A DNA stretch of 64,000 nt from Megaustenia siamemsis (lineage: Eukaryota; Mollusca; Gastropoda; Stylommatophora; Ariophantidae), in NCBI GenBank assembly GCA_032433765.1, contig JAVIAB010000124.1:91940845-92004844 (forward strand), in the 5' to 3' direction. Below are positions 1-11,165 of this stretch, piece after piece (positions within the stretch are counted from its first letter, which is position 1; each line of letters starts with the position of its first letter). The position numbers and the translations under genes were made by a program. The notes beneath the pieces were generated by a model. The model did not search any database. It saw only the letters and a program-made list of their open reading frames with translations, and was not told where the DNA came from.

Positions 1-360
1 GTCTAGAGATAGAGATTTTTTCAGACAGGTTGTGGTGAATGCAATGTTCTGTGGGAGATCTGTCTAGAGATAGAGATTTTTTCAAACAGGTTGTGGTGAA
101 TGCAATGTTCTGTGGGAGATCTATCTAGAGATAGAGATTTTTTCAGACTGGTTCTGGTGAATGCAATGTTCTGTGGGAGATCTGTCTAGAGATATAGATT
201 TTTTCAGACAGGTTGTGGTGAATGCAATGTTCTGTGGGAGATCTATCTAGAGATAGAGATTTTTTCAGACTGGTTCTGGTGAATGCATTGTTATGTGGAA
301 GATCTTGCTAGAGACAGAGATTCTTTCAGACAGGCTATGGTGATGTAACGTTCTGAAACG
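1..360. repeat. 61-bp tandem repeat, about six units
   Basis: The unit opens with TCTAGAGATAGAGATTTTTT and recurs every 61 bases (units start near 1, 62, 123, 184, 245 and 306). The last unit is degraded. The array enters from outside the window, so its true length is unknown. No coding capacity is visible. Confidence 0.93.
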
Positions 361-514
361 GACATGCGACATGATGATCAATTTTAAAGCAACGGTGGTC
401 GCACTGAAACTGCGTTCGCTTACTAAGCACACGAGTATGTGCTCAATTTTCATCAGTGGCGAATTGTATTTCAAACTGAAGGACTGATAATTAGTTCATA
501 TAAAAAAAATTAAA

Positions 515-965
515 ATGTTCAACTTCAATGTTAAGTCAGTCTTGTTATATGACTATGAAATATGGAGCACAACAAAAATGACAATCATGAAGATACAGAC
601 CTTCATTAATGGATGCTTACGCAGGATAAAACGATGGAACTATCAGGACAAAATAACTAACATAGAATTATGGAAATGTACCAGTCAAATACCTGTGGAT
701 AAAGAGATATAGCGAAGACGATGGTACTGGTAGGACACACACACTGCGGCAGCCAACTTAAAATATTACACAACAGGCCCTTTTTTGAAACCCCCAAGGA
801 AAAATACATAGAGGAAGATCAAGATATTCTTGGTGAAGACAGATGTAAGTAGAGATGAAGTTTATGGGGGAGACATGGAATCATCTTAAAAGAATGGCAA
901 GAAACAGAACATCTTGGAAAGTGTTTGCTGAAGACCTATGCTCCATATGGAGCTGAAAAGGTAGA
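515..965 (+). pseudogene. LINE ORF2 C-terminal fragment (family A)
   Basis: The translation carries the tail typical of RTE/CR1-like endonuclease-reverse transcriptase polyproteins: a 'SVLLYDYEIW' segment, 'INGCLRRIKRW', then 'PVDKEI' followed, after a stop, by the RRRW..GHT..QPT pattern near 712-760. Only the 3' part of the element is present, as expected from 5'-truncated target-primed reverse transcription. Stops and frameshifts make it inactive. Related copies lie at 30930-31175 (+) and 36500-37170 (-). The clade assignment is from memory of protein style and not from alignment. Confidence 0.75.
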
Positions 966-1033
966 AGAGGAAGAAGAGAGACTGATAGACTGGACAGACT
1001 GATTTGCTGCTGATCATATCAACCATACAACTA

Positions 1034-1048
1034 TGGTTTTAACATATA
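1034..1048. repeat. SINE target-site duplication, left copy
   Basis: TGGTTTTAACATATA is repeated exactly at 1305-1319 and brackets the SINE, marking a retroposition event. Confidence 0.93.
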
Positions 1049-1304
1049 AAAAAAAGTAAAGAGCCCCCGTCACGCCAAGTGGCGTATAGAGAATATGGTG
1101 TTAGTGACCATCAATTTTACAGACCTTCGGCACATGATTTTTGGGGTAATGTGGTCGGTATTACGCCCGTGCCGCTTCACTTTCCCTGAAAAAAATCCGG
1201 TACCCATTAAAGGCTGGGTGAACCCGGAAGCCCTCGGTTGGGATCGAACCCTACCTCTTGTCCTTTGTAGTCCAGATCACTAACCACTGAACTATCGCGG
1301 CTCC
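1049..1304 (-). mobile_element. tRNA-derived SINE-1, full length, with 15-bp target duplication
   Basis: Read on the minus strand it begins GGAGCCGCGATAGCTCAG. It has a good internal pol III A box (TAGCTCAGTGG in intact copies, slightly changed here) and a B box (GGTTCGATCCC) about 50 bases apart. The roughly 180-bp unrelated body ends GTGACGGGGGCTC and a short A/T tail. It is flanked by a perfect 15-bp direct repeat. The head is tRNA-like, but the element is a SINE because the same head plus body recurs about twelve times in this window. Activity would have depended on a LINE partner in trans. Confidence 0.92.
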
Positions 1305-1319
1305 TGGTTTTAACATATA
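1305..1319. repeat. SINE target-site duplication, right copy
   Basis: Exact repeat of 1034-1048. Confidence 0.93.
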
Positions 1320-1385
1320 GATGCTTATAAGATTTTCCCCATGAGTCACAAGAATTTGCAGGTACTATTTTCTTAAGAAAAAAAT

Positions 1386-1515
1386 ATGTCTGTCTGCTTG
1401 TCCGTCAGCCGTCCGTCTGGCTCTCTGTCTGTCTGCTTGTCCATCGGCCGTCCGTCTGACTCTCTGTCTGTCTGTCTGCGTGTCCGTCGGCTGTCCGTAA
1501 GCCCGTCCGTCCACA
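1386..1515 (+). repeat. GTCTGTCTG/CCGTCCGTC low-complexity tract
   Basis: Imperfect tetranucleotide repeats (GTCT, GTCC) mixed with GGCCGTCCGTCTG blocks. The open frame through it is a product of the repeat and not a gene. Confidence 0.8.
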
Positions 1516-1699
1516 CGATGATGACGAGTTTTATTTTAGCATTTCTAGTTTTATTTTATATGGAAAATCTAAATTTAAATACGAAATTGCGAAAGGTATC
1601 CCTGTACCTGCAACTCATGTGGAAGTAAATAAAGACATTCATTGAAGAATGTATACATTCGACAACGTAGAGCAGAGCTCCAATTTTTAACTGATTTAT

Positions 1700-1905
1700 T
1701 AATATATTTACCGTTAATGGACATATCCGCTAAAATCGATTTTTAAGATAATAGCGTTAATTGGGACAAAGCAAACAATAAACAAAAAGGATATTATCCC
1801 CATCTTAGCTGCTTTCTCATTACGATTCAAAACTCTATCAAACTGCGGTGTGGTCTCGGTTTTCTGTCTCCATTTTATCTTATTCCGAAGTTTAACTGAA
1901 TGTAT
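1700..1905 (+). other. Segment homologous to 22815-23030 (5' half)
   Basis: Stretches such as GTTAAT.GACAT, AATTGG.(A)CAAAGCAAACAA and GGTTTTCTGTCT occur in the same order at 22820-23030. The segment is interrupted at about 1905 by a LINE fragment and seems to resume at about 2370. It may be a duplicated genomic segment or an old repeat. Confidence 0.55.
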
Positions 1906-2350
1906 TGCTGTGTATTTCTTAAATGTTATGTAGAGCCAGTCTTAACATATGGATATGAATCATGGACAATAGGACAACAGACAAGAAAATCACGGGAGTC
2001 TGTAGAAATGTGGTTTTACAGAACAATGTTGAGAATACCATGGACAGCTAAGAAGAGTAATGAAAATGTTCTGAGAAAGGTCAAAGCAAAAATAGAGCTA
2101 ATTTCCAATATTAGGAAGAAACAATCATCATTTTTGGCCATGTAATGAGAAGAGAACAGCTGGAATATATCGTAACAACTGGAAAAATTAAAGGGCGAAG
2201 AGATAGAGGGAAGCAAAGAGAGAAAATAGACAGCTTAAGAGAATGGATTGGCAGAAGGTCAACAAAACAGAAATGATAAAGAACTGTCGAAATCGAAAGT
2301 TTTGGAGAGACATGATCACCTACGCCAGTAGGCCCGGTACTTGAAGATGA
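1905..2350 (+). pseudogene. LINE ORF2 C-terminal fragment (family B)
   Basis: It encodes the conserved tail CYVEPVLTYGYESWTIGQQ, then PWTAKKSNENVL, ISNIRKKQ, a broken 'GHVMRREQLEYIVTTGKI', and finally WRDMITYASRPGT before a stop. This is the region after the reverse transcriptase thumb in a widespread LINE polyprotein. A frameshift near 2140 splits it. Copies of the same family occur at 5470-5745 (-), 6425-6955 (+), 10905-11165 (+) and 12325-12450 (+). Confidence 0.85.
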
Positions 2351-2369
2351 TGATTGCTGTGTAGACAAC

Positions 2370-2640
2370 AATAATGATGAACGTACTAAAAGGAATGCCC
2401 AAGTTATTTAATGCAAAGGAAATAAGTTCGACGTTTATACGGTGCTCATTAGAAACTAGACCAAAAATATTCATATTTCGTAGAGGCGAAAATATGATTT
2501 CCAATCCGCAGACAGGAGTTCCACTTGAGAAGAAGACGGCGAATAAACAGACGTTGATTACACTGGCTCGTTTTGGTGTAATTAGACTTTTAATCTGCAC
2601 AGAAAAACACAAATATATTGATTAGCACAACGAGCAATAA
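2370..2640 (+). other. Segment homologous to 23040-23240 (3' half)
   Basis: The + frame contains GENMIS near 2491, K-K-T, then FGVIRLLIC near 2571-2597. The copy at 23110-23232 has GENVMYYL, NRT and FGVITLLIC in matching order. This may be a degraded coding exon ending in a membrane segment, or part of an uncharacterised repeat. No function is assigned. Confidence 0.45.
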
Positions 2641-3270
2641 ATTTATTATTTCTTTTTTTACAAAGCACATGAAAATAAAATCGTTAAAATGAAAGGGAAA
2701 TGTTAACAGTCTTCATTTCGGTAATAGTTGATTTTGTATACATAAGACTAGGGGGACTGTTATAACGTAAATAACTGGAGTAGAAAGAAATACAGAAACG
2801 CATTATCAATTCTGTATTGATAATTACCCAGACAAGATCGATGATTTGCATATTAGACAAAAGCAAGAGACGCCGTCCTGCAATTGCGAAACTAGAAAAG
2901 AAGCACACAAAAAAAAAAACTATATCAAAACAATAGTTTCGTCGTGCACCGAGGCGATATGATATACTGGAAAAAAATAATAATTGCTTTTCTTTTCTTT
3001 TCAATTGTTAATTTAATTTGCTTTTGCTGAGCAAAATGAAAATGGTAAGAGAAAAACAAAAGAAAAGCAAGTTACATTAAGGACAGTGCTAGTCGCTAAC
3101 GGGCTACCAGTGATGTTAAATTGAAACATCACACCCCACTACTGGACCCTTGAGACATTGACAGTTTAACGTGGAACTGACAAGCGATATAAATTTGCAC
3201 TGACTCTCCTCGTTCAAATTTTGTTGCCTAGTACACATAACAGTACGCACTCTAAAGGCTGTAATTATTT
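2641..3270. other. AT-rich stretch without recognisable features
   Basis: I found no convincing gene or repeat. A 106-codon minus-strand frame here is phenylalanine/serine-rich, as expected of AT-rich random sequence. Confidence 0.5.
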
Positions 3271-3289
3271 TTTAAAAAGTGTGTCTTGA

Positions 3290-4515
3290 ATATTTTTTTA
3301 ATTCGGCTATTTCCGTTATCTTTATTTTTTTTTTATTGAGGCTACTTTTGTTATCTTTATTTTTTAGTGAGGCTATTTACGTTATCTTTATTTTTTTTAA
3401 TTGAGGCTACTTCTGTTATCTTTATTTTTTAATGAGGCTATTTCCGTTATCTTTATTTTTTTTATTGAGGCTACTTTTGTTATCTTTATTTTTTAATGAG
3501 GCTATTTCCGTTATCTTTATTTTTTTTATTGAGGCTACTTTTGTTATCTTTATTTTTTAATGAGGCTATTTCCGTTATCTTTATTTTTTTATTGAGGCTA
3601 CTTTTGTTATCGTTATTTTTTATTAGGCTATTTCCCTTATCTTTATTTTTTAATGAGGCTACTTTTGTTATCTTTATTTTTTAATGAGGCTATTTCCGTT
3701 ATCTTTATTTTTTTTTAGGCTACTTCTATTATCTTTATTTTTTAATGAGGCTATTTCCGTTATCTTTTTTTATTGAGGCTACTTCTGTTATCTTTATTTT
3801 TTAATGAGGCTATTTACGTTATCTTTATTTTTTATTGAGGCTACTTCTGTTATCTTTATTTTTAATGAGGCTATTTTTTTTATCTTAATTTTTTTATTGA
3901 GGCTATTTCTGTTATCTTTATTTTTTAATGAGGGTATTTCCGTTATCTTAATTTTTTTATTGCGGCTACTTCTGTTATCTTTATTTTTTTAATGAGGCTA
4001 TCTCCGTTATCTTTATTTTTTTATTGAGGCTATTTCCGTTATCTTTATTTTTTAATGCGGCTACTCCTATTAACTTTATTTTTTAATGAGGCTGTTTCTG
4101 TTATATTTATTTTTTAATGAGGCTATTTCTGTTATATTTTTTTTTATTTAGGCTATTTCCGTTATCTTTTTTTTTGCGGCTACTTCTGTTAACTTTATTT
4201 TTTTTAATGAAGCTGTTTCTGTTATCTTTATTTTTTTATTGAGGCTATTTCCGTTATCTTTATTTTTAATGCTGCTACTTCTGTTATCTTTTTTTAAAAT
4301 AAGGCTATTTTTGTTATCTTTATTTTTTAATGAGGCTATTTTTGTTATCTTTATTTTTTAATGAGGCTGTTTCTGTTATCTTTATTTTTTAAATTAGGTT
4401 ATTTCTGTTATTTTTATTTTTTATAAGGCTATTCCTGTTATCTTTGTTGTTTAATGAGGCTATTTCTTTTATCTTAATTTTTTAATGTAGCTATTTCTAT
4501 TATCTTTATCTTTTC
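3290..4515 (+). repeat. T-rich minisatellite, roughly 31-bp unit, about 40 copies
   Basis: Units of the form GAGGCTATTTCCGTTATC plus TTTATTTTTTAAT repeat with two alternating variants (TATTTCC and TACTTCTG). Length varies by poly-T runs. Divergence grows towards 4500. Open frames across it are repeat artefacts. Confidence 0.93.
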
Positions 4516-4814
4516 AGCCATATAACAGAGGTTCCCGAATTTTTGACATCTGTGACTCCCTTCTCTGTTGATCATGAGCTAGGACGCCCTTATGGCTGCG
4601 ACGGTCGTAAAAGTCGGGAAAACTCTTATAAGTTGATAGGATTTGTTATATGATAACTACGACATAATTTACGCTATTCTGTAGATAGGACTATTTATGT
4701 ACTAAAAAATATCAATTCTATTGCTGTCATTTTATGATTTCTGAGCACTGAGTATGAGCATTACAATATTCCCGGTGCAGCGTCGTTGTCAATGTTTGGC
4801 CGTGCCCCAAGTTA

Positions 4815-5400
4815 TTGCGGAGCATTCTTTGGGAACTACTGTTATATAAGAAAATTGTACGTCACACTATAAAAAATAGATCAAGACCAACTAGAGGACT
4901 ACAGACCAGCAACTCTCAAATTAGTTTCCAGAAGAAAAGAAAGTGTGTACTGATATCTAATCAAAATCTATGTGTATCTTCTCAACATTTCTGTATGGTG
5001 TAGAAACATGGACATTAGACACGAAAACGGAACAGAAAATTGAAATTCTTGAAATGAGGATTTATAGAACAATAGTTTGAATTGGATGGATATAAAAGAA
5101 AACAAACGATGAAGACTTAAAACAACTAAAAATGAAAAGAGAGCTACTAAATACAACTAAAAATAGACATGAGATTATTGGGGCATGTTAAAAGACTCAA
5201 CAGCCTACTAAAAGTAATCTTGGAAAGGAAAATACAAGGTAGAAGAGGCAGAGACAGACCAAGACTATTATGGACGAGTAACATCAAAATATGGACAAGC
5301 CAGCCCATGATAATCTGCACCATCAAAACAAGAGACAGAGCGGAGTGGCGCTTCATGGTAGTCAAACTTCGATGCGGAGACGGCACTCAATGATGATGAT
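4815..5400 (+). pseudogene. LINE ORF2 C-terminal fragment (family C)
   Basis: From about 4975 several frames give a tail with FCMV..ETWTLDTKTEQKIEILEM-like content, 'KTNDEDLKQLKMKRELL', HVKRLNSLL, GRRGRDRPRLLWTSNI and AEWRFMVVKLRCGDGTQ before a stop. The same ending occurs at 54020-54235 (-) and 61655-62270 (+). In-frame stops (for example near 5003 and 5080) show that it is dead. Confidence 0.75.
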
Positions 5401-5465
5401 GTGTAGCGTTAGTACACAAAGATTAAACTTTGTATCAAGTAAAGAGAAAACGACTATGGGTGAGG

Positions 5466-5745
5466 CTAACTCATCATCATCAAGTACCGGGCCTGCTGGC
5501 GTAGGTGATCATGTCCCTCCACAATTTTCGATCTAGACGGTTGTTTATCATTTCTGTTGTTGACCTTCTGCAAAGCCATTCTCTTAAGCTGTCTGGAATT
5601 TTTTTTTTCTCTTTGCTTTCCTATATCTCTTCGTCCCTCAATTTTCCCAGTTGTTACAATATATTCCAGTTGTTCTCTTGTCATTACAAGGCCAAAAAAT
5701 GATGATTGTTTCTTCCCAATAATAGAAATTAGCTCTCTTTAGACT
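5466..5745 (-). pseudogene. LINE ORF2 C-terminal fragment (family B)
   Basis: On the minus strand it reads REQLEYIVTTGKIEGRRD, then a frameshifted R-M-A-L-Q-K-V-N tail ending near 5470 with the HDHLRQQARYL frame. It is the same family as 1905-2350 in opposite orientation and more truncated. Confidence 0.8.
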
Positions 5746-6420
5746 AACTACATACAGGTTAAACCAACATGTAACCAACTTATGTAAGTGTCTCTACATC
5801 AGAAACAGCTGCACAGTAAGACCAGCAGCAGGGGACAATTTGTAGTTAGAACATGAGCTGAATAAAAGTGCATACTAACAAACCTATGATTAATTACTTG
5901 CATGGGCGACATATGTAATATAAACTAACGCATATGTGAAGATAAACACAAAAACATACAAAAACATATAACACGTGACTGGATGACGAAAGGCAGCTTC
6001 AGGGTTAACCTAATCTCTTAAAAATGGGTATCATATGGTTTTGTTTTTCTCGCTTTAAAACGTGAGGCGACATGGCGCAATATCGGTTGCATTACTCATA
6101 AAATGTGAAGGAGAAATGAAATAAATAATACAAATGTTATGATTAATGCCTTACCTAATTAATGGAAAGCTGTAACCATTCATTTTTTTTCTCATTACTT
6201 CTTTACAATAAGCATTACTGAAGCTTCGCATTTTTATGCATTTATATCGAGTTATTGAGTTAGTTGTGGGTAATCATCAGTGCACTACGAACATGTCCAT
6301 AGGTGCTCAGATCACCGCCTCAGCAAGTCCCAAAGTCTCCAGCGACTGACGACTACAGGTTTGTGTTGATTGAAACGACCTCTTATACGCCACTAAATTT
6401 CCCGCAGACGAAAGATGTAC
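5746..6420. other. No recognisable feature
   Basis: AT-rich intergenic-type sequence. No tandem repeat, long frame or known family was recognised. Confidence 0.45.
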
Positions 6421-6424
6421 AAAA

Positions 6425-6955
6425 GAGGTGAGATGCAGAATGGCTCAGGCAAAAGCAGCTTTCCAAAAAATGAGGAAGATGCTATGCAATCCATTTTTGA
6501 CAATAGAAACTAGAAAAAGAGTTCTTAAATGTTACGTAGAGCCAGTCTTAACATATGGATGCGAATCATGGACAATAGGACAACAGGCAAGAAAATCACT
6601 GGAGTCTGTAGAAATGTGGTTTTACAGAAAAATGTTGAGAAGACCATGGACAGCTAAGAAGAGTAATGAAAATGTTCTGAGAGAGGTCAAAGCAAAAAGA
6701 GAGCTAATTTCCAATATTAGGAAGAAACAATTATAATTTTTTGGTCTTGTAATGAGAAGAGAACAACTGGAATATATTGTAACAACTGGGAAAATTGAGG
6801 GACGAAGAGATAGAGGAAAACAAATAGAAAAAAAATAACAGACAGCTTAAGAGAATGGCTTAGCAGAAGGTCAACAACAGAAATGATAAATAGCTGTCGT
6901 AATCGAAAGTTGTGGAGAGACATGATCACCTAAAGCAGGCCCGGTACTTGATGAT
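6425..6955 (+). pseudogene. LINE ORF2 C-terminal fragment (family B), longest copy
   Basis: A 102-residue open frame (6428-6736) runs RMAQAKAAFQKMRKML, TRKRVLKCYVEPVLTYGCES, ESVEMWFYRKMLRRPW and NVLREVKAKRELI, then breaks at TAATTTTT. The remainder (6740-6950) continues in other frames to the DMIT tail. This copy extends further upstream than 1905-2350 and would anchor a family consensus. Confidence 0.85.
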
Positions 6956-6971
6956 TATGATAAAGTTTCTC

Positions 6972-7120
6972 GTTTCAAGCTGTGCCCAACTTAACTCCCA
7001 TTTCTGGCTGTGCCCAACAGTAACTCCCGTTTCTGGCTGTGCCCAACTTAACTCCCATTTCTGGCTCTGCCCAACAGTAACTCCCATTTCTGGCTGTGCC
7101 CAACTTAACTCCCATCTCTT
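6972..7120. repeat. 28-29 bp tandem repeat, about five units
   Basis: The unit is CTGTGCCCAACTTAACTCCC plus ATTTCTGG, with alternating variants (CTTA versus CAGTA). It follows immediately after a LINE tail. Confidence 0.9.
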
Positions 7121-7564
7121 TTATCCGAAGGAGTGACGTGTATTTAAATGCATTTCTTTGCCTTGAACCCTCATAAAATGTGAAGCTGGTCATTGGTAAA
7201 TATGGACATTAACACAAGTTTTCATATACACCTCTAGATTGTATGGACCCTTACTCCCTTATATCTCAGGTTTGTGATTACTCGTCTTTCTCATAATTAA
7301 TCATTCCTAGTCTGTCTCTATAGTATGTTAATATAACTGTTAAAGGTTTGTTTTCTTTTTTTTTCCCTCTAAATTTGAGAGTTTGTTGCTTGCTTTCGTT
7401 GACTTTGGTTGTTAAATGACTGCTTGCTCTCCCTGATAGTTCTGGCTCAACGATCCAAACGGCAGCTGTTTCTCTTAGTTGCCTACCCTTCAAAGGACGT
7501 TAAGTGCGCTGGGGAGTCTACATTTTCGACCTAGGTACCTGGACAGGAAGGACCTGAGAACAAA

Positions 7565-7690
7565 TCCCAACCTAGTCGCTGGATATTTCTCTCTCTCTGC
7601 GATCAAGATTCAATCAGAGTAGGATTCCAGACTTTCACATGAAGACAGCTGTCTGTTTAAGTGAATTGATCGACCCCACAGTCTTTATCC
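7565..7690 (+). repeat. Dispersed repeat R1
   Basis: It contains GATCAAGATTCAATCAGAGT, AGGATTCCAGACT and ACATGAAGACAGCTGTCTGT. The same series recurs at 24305-24390, 32040-32130 and 34390-34465, three of the four next to a TA or CT microsatellite. The family is unassigned; it could be a SINE or LINE tail. Confidence 0.75.
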
Positions 7691-7734
7691 ACTGGTGTTT
7701 GACTGGTACATTTCCGTAATTCGTACGTCCGTCA

Positions 7735-8000
7735 TAATTTTACGCCCGTGCGCTGCCGGGGCCCGAAAGGGGAGTAAAGAATAGTGGCGCTGTACCCTAC
7801 CAGGCATGTTCGTAAGAGGCGAGAAAGGAGGGTTGGGCATGGAGCTGGCTATCCCATAAGCCGAAAAAACTTCACAAACATGGACAATTCCGTTGGGCTT
7901 TGTTCAAACGCAAACAAGCGTCCATCTTGGTGGCATCCATCTCCCGCTGGAGATTAAAAAAAAACACAATTAATCTGTGCTCTCTTCGTGATGTTACCTC
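7735..8000 (+). other. Possible LINE 5' leader fragment
   Basis: The motifs GTAAGAGGCGAGAAAGGAGG and GGGCATGGAGCTGGCTATCC resemble the leader of RTE/CR1-type elements as I remember it. No open frame follows. Family identity is an inference. Confidence 0.35.
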
Positions 8001-8339
8001 CCTCTGTTATTGTAGTAGTGAGATCCGAAACCTATACCTCCCGGTCATTAGACAGGACATCCCGTGTGCATAACGCTCACGTTAAACAACTCACGGCTGT
8101 TAAAATTGAAAGGAGTGGGCTTAATATTTTACCACTGCATAGAAACAAATCGACAGCAAAAACCTGTCCGCACCGTAGATCCCAGACTGTGATATGTAGT
8201 TTGTGTACGTGAGTCATGTTCTCCTAGGATCTACCTGAGATTCTCGAAAGGGATTTCGGAACATTTATGGATTCGTCCGGCGTGTAGTGATGATAATTTT
8301 AATACAAACAAACAAACATTAAGTTTGTCTATATGCGTT

Positions 8340-8560
8340 GTATTGCTGTTTACAGTAAAACTTTTATAGTTGTACCTTTCGATCTAACACATCCGTCTTT
8401 AGCATGACGTTTTTGAATACCGGATTGCCTTCCCTTTCTATTCCTACTCACTTGGCCAGACTAGACTAGTTTGTTACTAGAGGCACCGCGATAGCTCTGG
8501 TTTACCGATCCTGGCGCAAGTTATCAGCTTCAGTAATTATGTTGTTGTCGTCCAGCTTTG
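8340..8560 (+). repeat. Dispersed repeat R2
   Basis: Shared blocks are TTTTTGAATACCGG, CACTTGGCCAGACTAGAC, TTGTTACTAGAGGCACCGCG and GATCCTGGCGCAAG. Copies lie at 12680-12935 and 57985-58290, with a fragment at 13665-13715. No coding potential was recognised. Confidence 0.75.
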
Positions 8561-8715
8561 CCTCCACACGAGAGACTAACATGGCATCCGTTGTCACTAA
8601 AATGGCTTGCAGAGGATCTACAAAAATTTGAATAAATAAAACTGTAATTCTTTATGGAGACAAATAATAATAAATAAATATTATTATATAGGGAACCTTC
8701 CGAGGCGATAATAGG

Positions 8716-8826
8716 GAATCATAAAAGGAAGAGTTATGTGTTAGCACTCAGAACAAATGACAAATCGGTTGTTGTTTATGTGTCATTTTTTCTGAGTGCT
8801 AACACATACCTCTTCCTTTTATGATT
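8716..8826. other. Near-perfect 45-bp hairpin
   Basis: The left arm 8716-8760 (GAATCATAAAAGGAAGAG...) pairs with the right arm 8782-8826 with only two mismatches, leaving a 21-base loop. The size fits a small-RNA precursor hairpin or a miniature foldback element. The sequence alone does not decide which. Confidence 0.85.
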
Positions 8827-8829
8827 CTC

Positions 8830-9585
8830 TGTAATTCTTTATCCCAGCCTTTAAGGGAACAGTTACACACAAACATCTCTCCAGCGTAATCATGGCCGTG
8901 ATACAACTGCCGACTCGCGTGAAGGATAACTGTATCATCCAGGACTGATTACCCTGTTTTCAGTCATACCACGGAGATTTGGATTACGGTCTTGATCAGT
9001 TTTATTTCCCTGATTCTGATACAACTATCATCTAGTAAACCGCATTCAGCATAGACATTGTAAAATTTCTTTGCATCGAAATGCATAAAGGTAAAAAAAA
9101 GTAACATATACTCTATATAGTATCATATTCTTTGGATAAAGACCTGAAAATATAAACTTATTCGTTCCAAGTGAGGGGTCGTATGCTCATCATTTCTATT
9201 AATACATCCAAAATGTAACGAGCGAAATACTCATTATTTCCTCTGCCCGCCCGAAGAGCTGTCTGTACATTGTTGAAGGTACATTAATATACACGTCAAG
9301 GTGCAATAGTTAACGACACAGTTCTTTAACTAACAAACTGATGTTTATCGCATCTTGGAAACCTTGTTTCACGAAACATAATGATGGTAACCGTTTGTGA
9401 CGATGCCAAAGATGTTAATTATCTGACACAACCGAGCATAAATAAGAAACGAATATATTTATATTGCGTCAGAACTTATACTGGACTCGTCTATTGATAC
9501 TACCATTGTATACTTTGTAAAATGACTTCCGGTCAATATGGCGGATAGGCGGCAGGAATCATTGAGGCTCAGTCTGAAAAGTGTT
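8830..9585. other. No recognisable feature
   Basis: Unique-looking AT-rich sequence without clear frames or repeats. Confidence 0.45.
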
Positions 9586-9589
9586 CCTT

Positions 9590-9945
9590 GTTGCAGTGTT
9601 CTCATATTCCAAGTCCCGCTTTCTGCCGGAGCTATTGAGTTTAGTGCTATGTGTACACCGTGAGCTGTGTTTTTTTTTTATCCGGATCGTGTTTCGGTAT
9701 TTCGATTGCTTACGATAAACGATGGTACCGTATGACGAAGGAAAGTTCAGCTGTGTTCACTTTCTGTGCCGCTTGGCTTTATGTCTTTTTTACGTGTGCT
9801 GTAGCTGCAATAATGGGGACTGGAACTGCCTTTCTTTGTTTGGATCCTTCGATGAGATCAGTTTTAATTCGGATGATTCCACTGGCACGGGCGGTTGAGC
9901 AATTATGGATGTTAATTTGCTTGCAGTGATACCGGGACCTTCGAC
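9590..9945. repeat. Dispersed repeat R3, copy 1 (possibly coding on the minus strand)
   Basis: The segment is repeated at 54775-55125 in the same orientation and at 38590-38860 in opposite orientation. The best-conserved block is ATTCGGATGATTCCACTGGC (9870-9889). The minus strand gives a frame containing CSTARASGIIRI, GSKQRKAV and IIAATAH. Related peptides occur in the other two copies, which suggests a former coding sequence of an unnamed mobile element. Confidence 0.65.
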
Positions 9946-10068
9946 TAACTATAACCTTAACAATAATTATAAAAATGTTCATGTATTTTTATAATGAACG
10001 ATTAAAGATCAAGATTTATATACCATGCTTTGTAATAAATAATGCTCACTCTCACTCTTCTCTCTCTC

Positions 10069-10070
<2 letters not shown>

Positions 10071-10137
<67 letters not shown>

Positions 10138-10155
10138 ATATATATATATACGGAC
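10071..10155. repeat. (TA)n microsatellite
   Basis: About 40 TA dinucleotides interrupted once by CATG. Confidence 0.97.
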
Positions 10156-10159
10156 GTTG

Positions 10160-10900
10160 TTTTACATATAATATAAGCGACCTCAGACTAAAATTCTATA
10201 ATTTCAAATTAAATAATTTTATAGTTAAAATTTAAACTTATGATAGCTTCCATAATGTGGCGTTCTGAAATTATACGTTTCTCTAATTTGTTTGTTCAGA
10301 AATCTACTTTTAAACCTTTTTTTCTCTCTATTACAGAGAAAAATATGTAAATATATATTTAATTGCATATACGTTTAAGATATAGCAATAAGTTTAAAGT
10401 ATTAAAGGTAAAAAAAAAGGATTAACAAAAATGAGTATTTTACAACAAACATGATACACGTAAACTGCATCATTGCTTGCTTATTAAGTATTTTTTTTTT
10501 TCAAATGAAAGAAATAAAATGTCAGAAATAAACAGAGTTCTTGCATAAAAGGGATTAAAAAATCAGAATCCTAAATTTAAAAAAAAGTGAATTTAAATGT
10601 TTATCAATTTAAAGTCACTAAATATTGACCACGCGACATTGCAATGTAGAGTTTAGTGTATAATATGTAGGAGAACAGAAGTAGTTTCTCTAATTATTTG
10701 TATTAATGTTTAACATATCATTACGCATATTGCATATTTGTTTTGGTAGACTCTTCTTTGTTGCCACTGGTTAAAAAAATTAAATGTACATTGTATTACA
10801 CAATCGCAGTAATTGTTTTCACTTTGCTTATGTTGTCATTAATTGCATTCATGGGGAAGGGAAGTTCATTGACTTTTCTTATATATTTATATACTTCTTT
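10160..10900. other. AT-rich stretch without recognisable features
   Basis: No convincing gene. The only + frame (from 10743) runs into a LINE fragment at its end. Confidence 0.45.
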
Positions 10901-10904
10901 CACA

Positions 10905-11165
10905 AAACAGACAAGAAAATTACTGGAGGCTGTAGAAATGTGGTTTTACCAGAAGAATGTTGAGAATACCATGGACAGCTAAGAATAGTAATGAAAACGT
11001 TCTGATAGAGGTTAAAGCAAAAAGACAGCTAATTTCCAATAGTAGGAAGAAGCAATCATCATTTTTGGCCACATAATGAGAAGAGAACAGATGGAGTATA
11101 TTGTAACATCTGGAGAAATCGAGAGACTAAGAGGTAGAGGGAAGCAGAGAAAAAAGATGTAAACG
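10905..11165 (+). pseudogene. LINE ORF2 C-terminal fragment (family B)
   Basis: It encodes QTRKLLEAVEMWFY, then frameshifts to 'PWTAKNSNENVLIEVKAKRQ', followed by a broken GHIMRREQMEYIVTSGEI and GRGKQRKK. It is shorter and more diverged than 6425-6955. Confidence 0.8.

Noticed and set aside
3496..3992. Two 62-codon frames in the T-rich minisatellite
   Set aside because: Phe/Leu/Ser repeats produced by the minisatellite.
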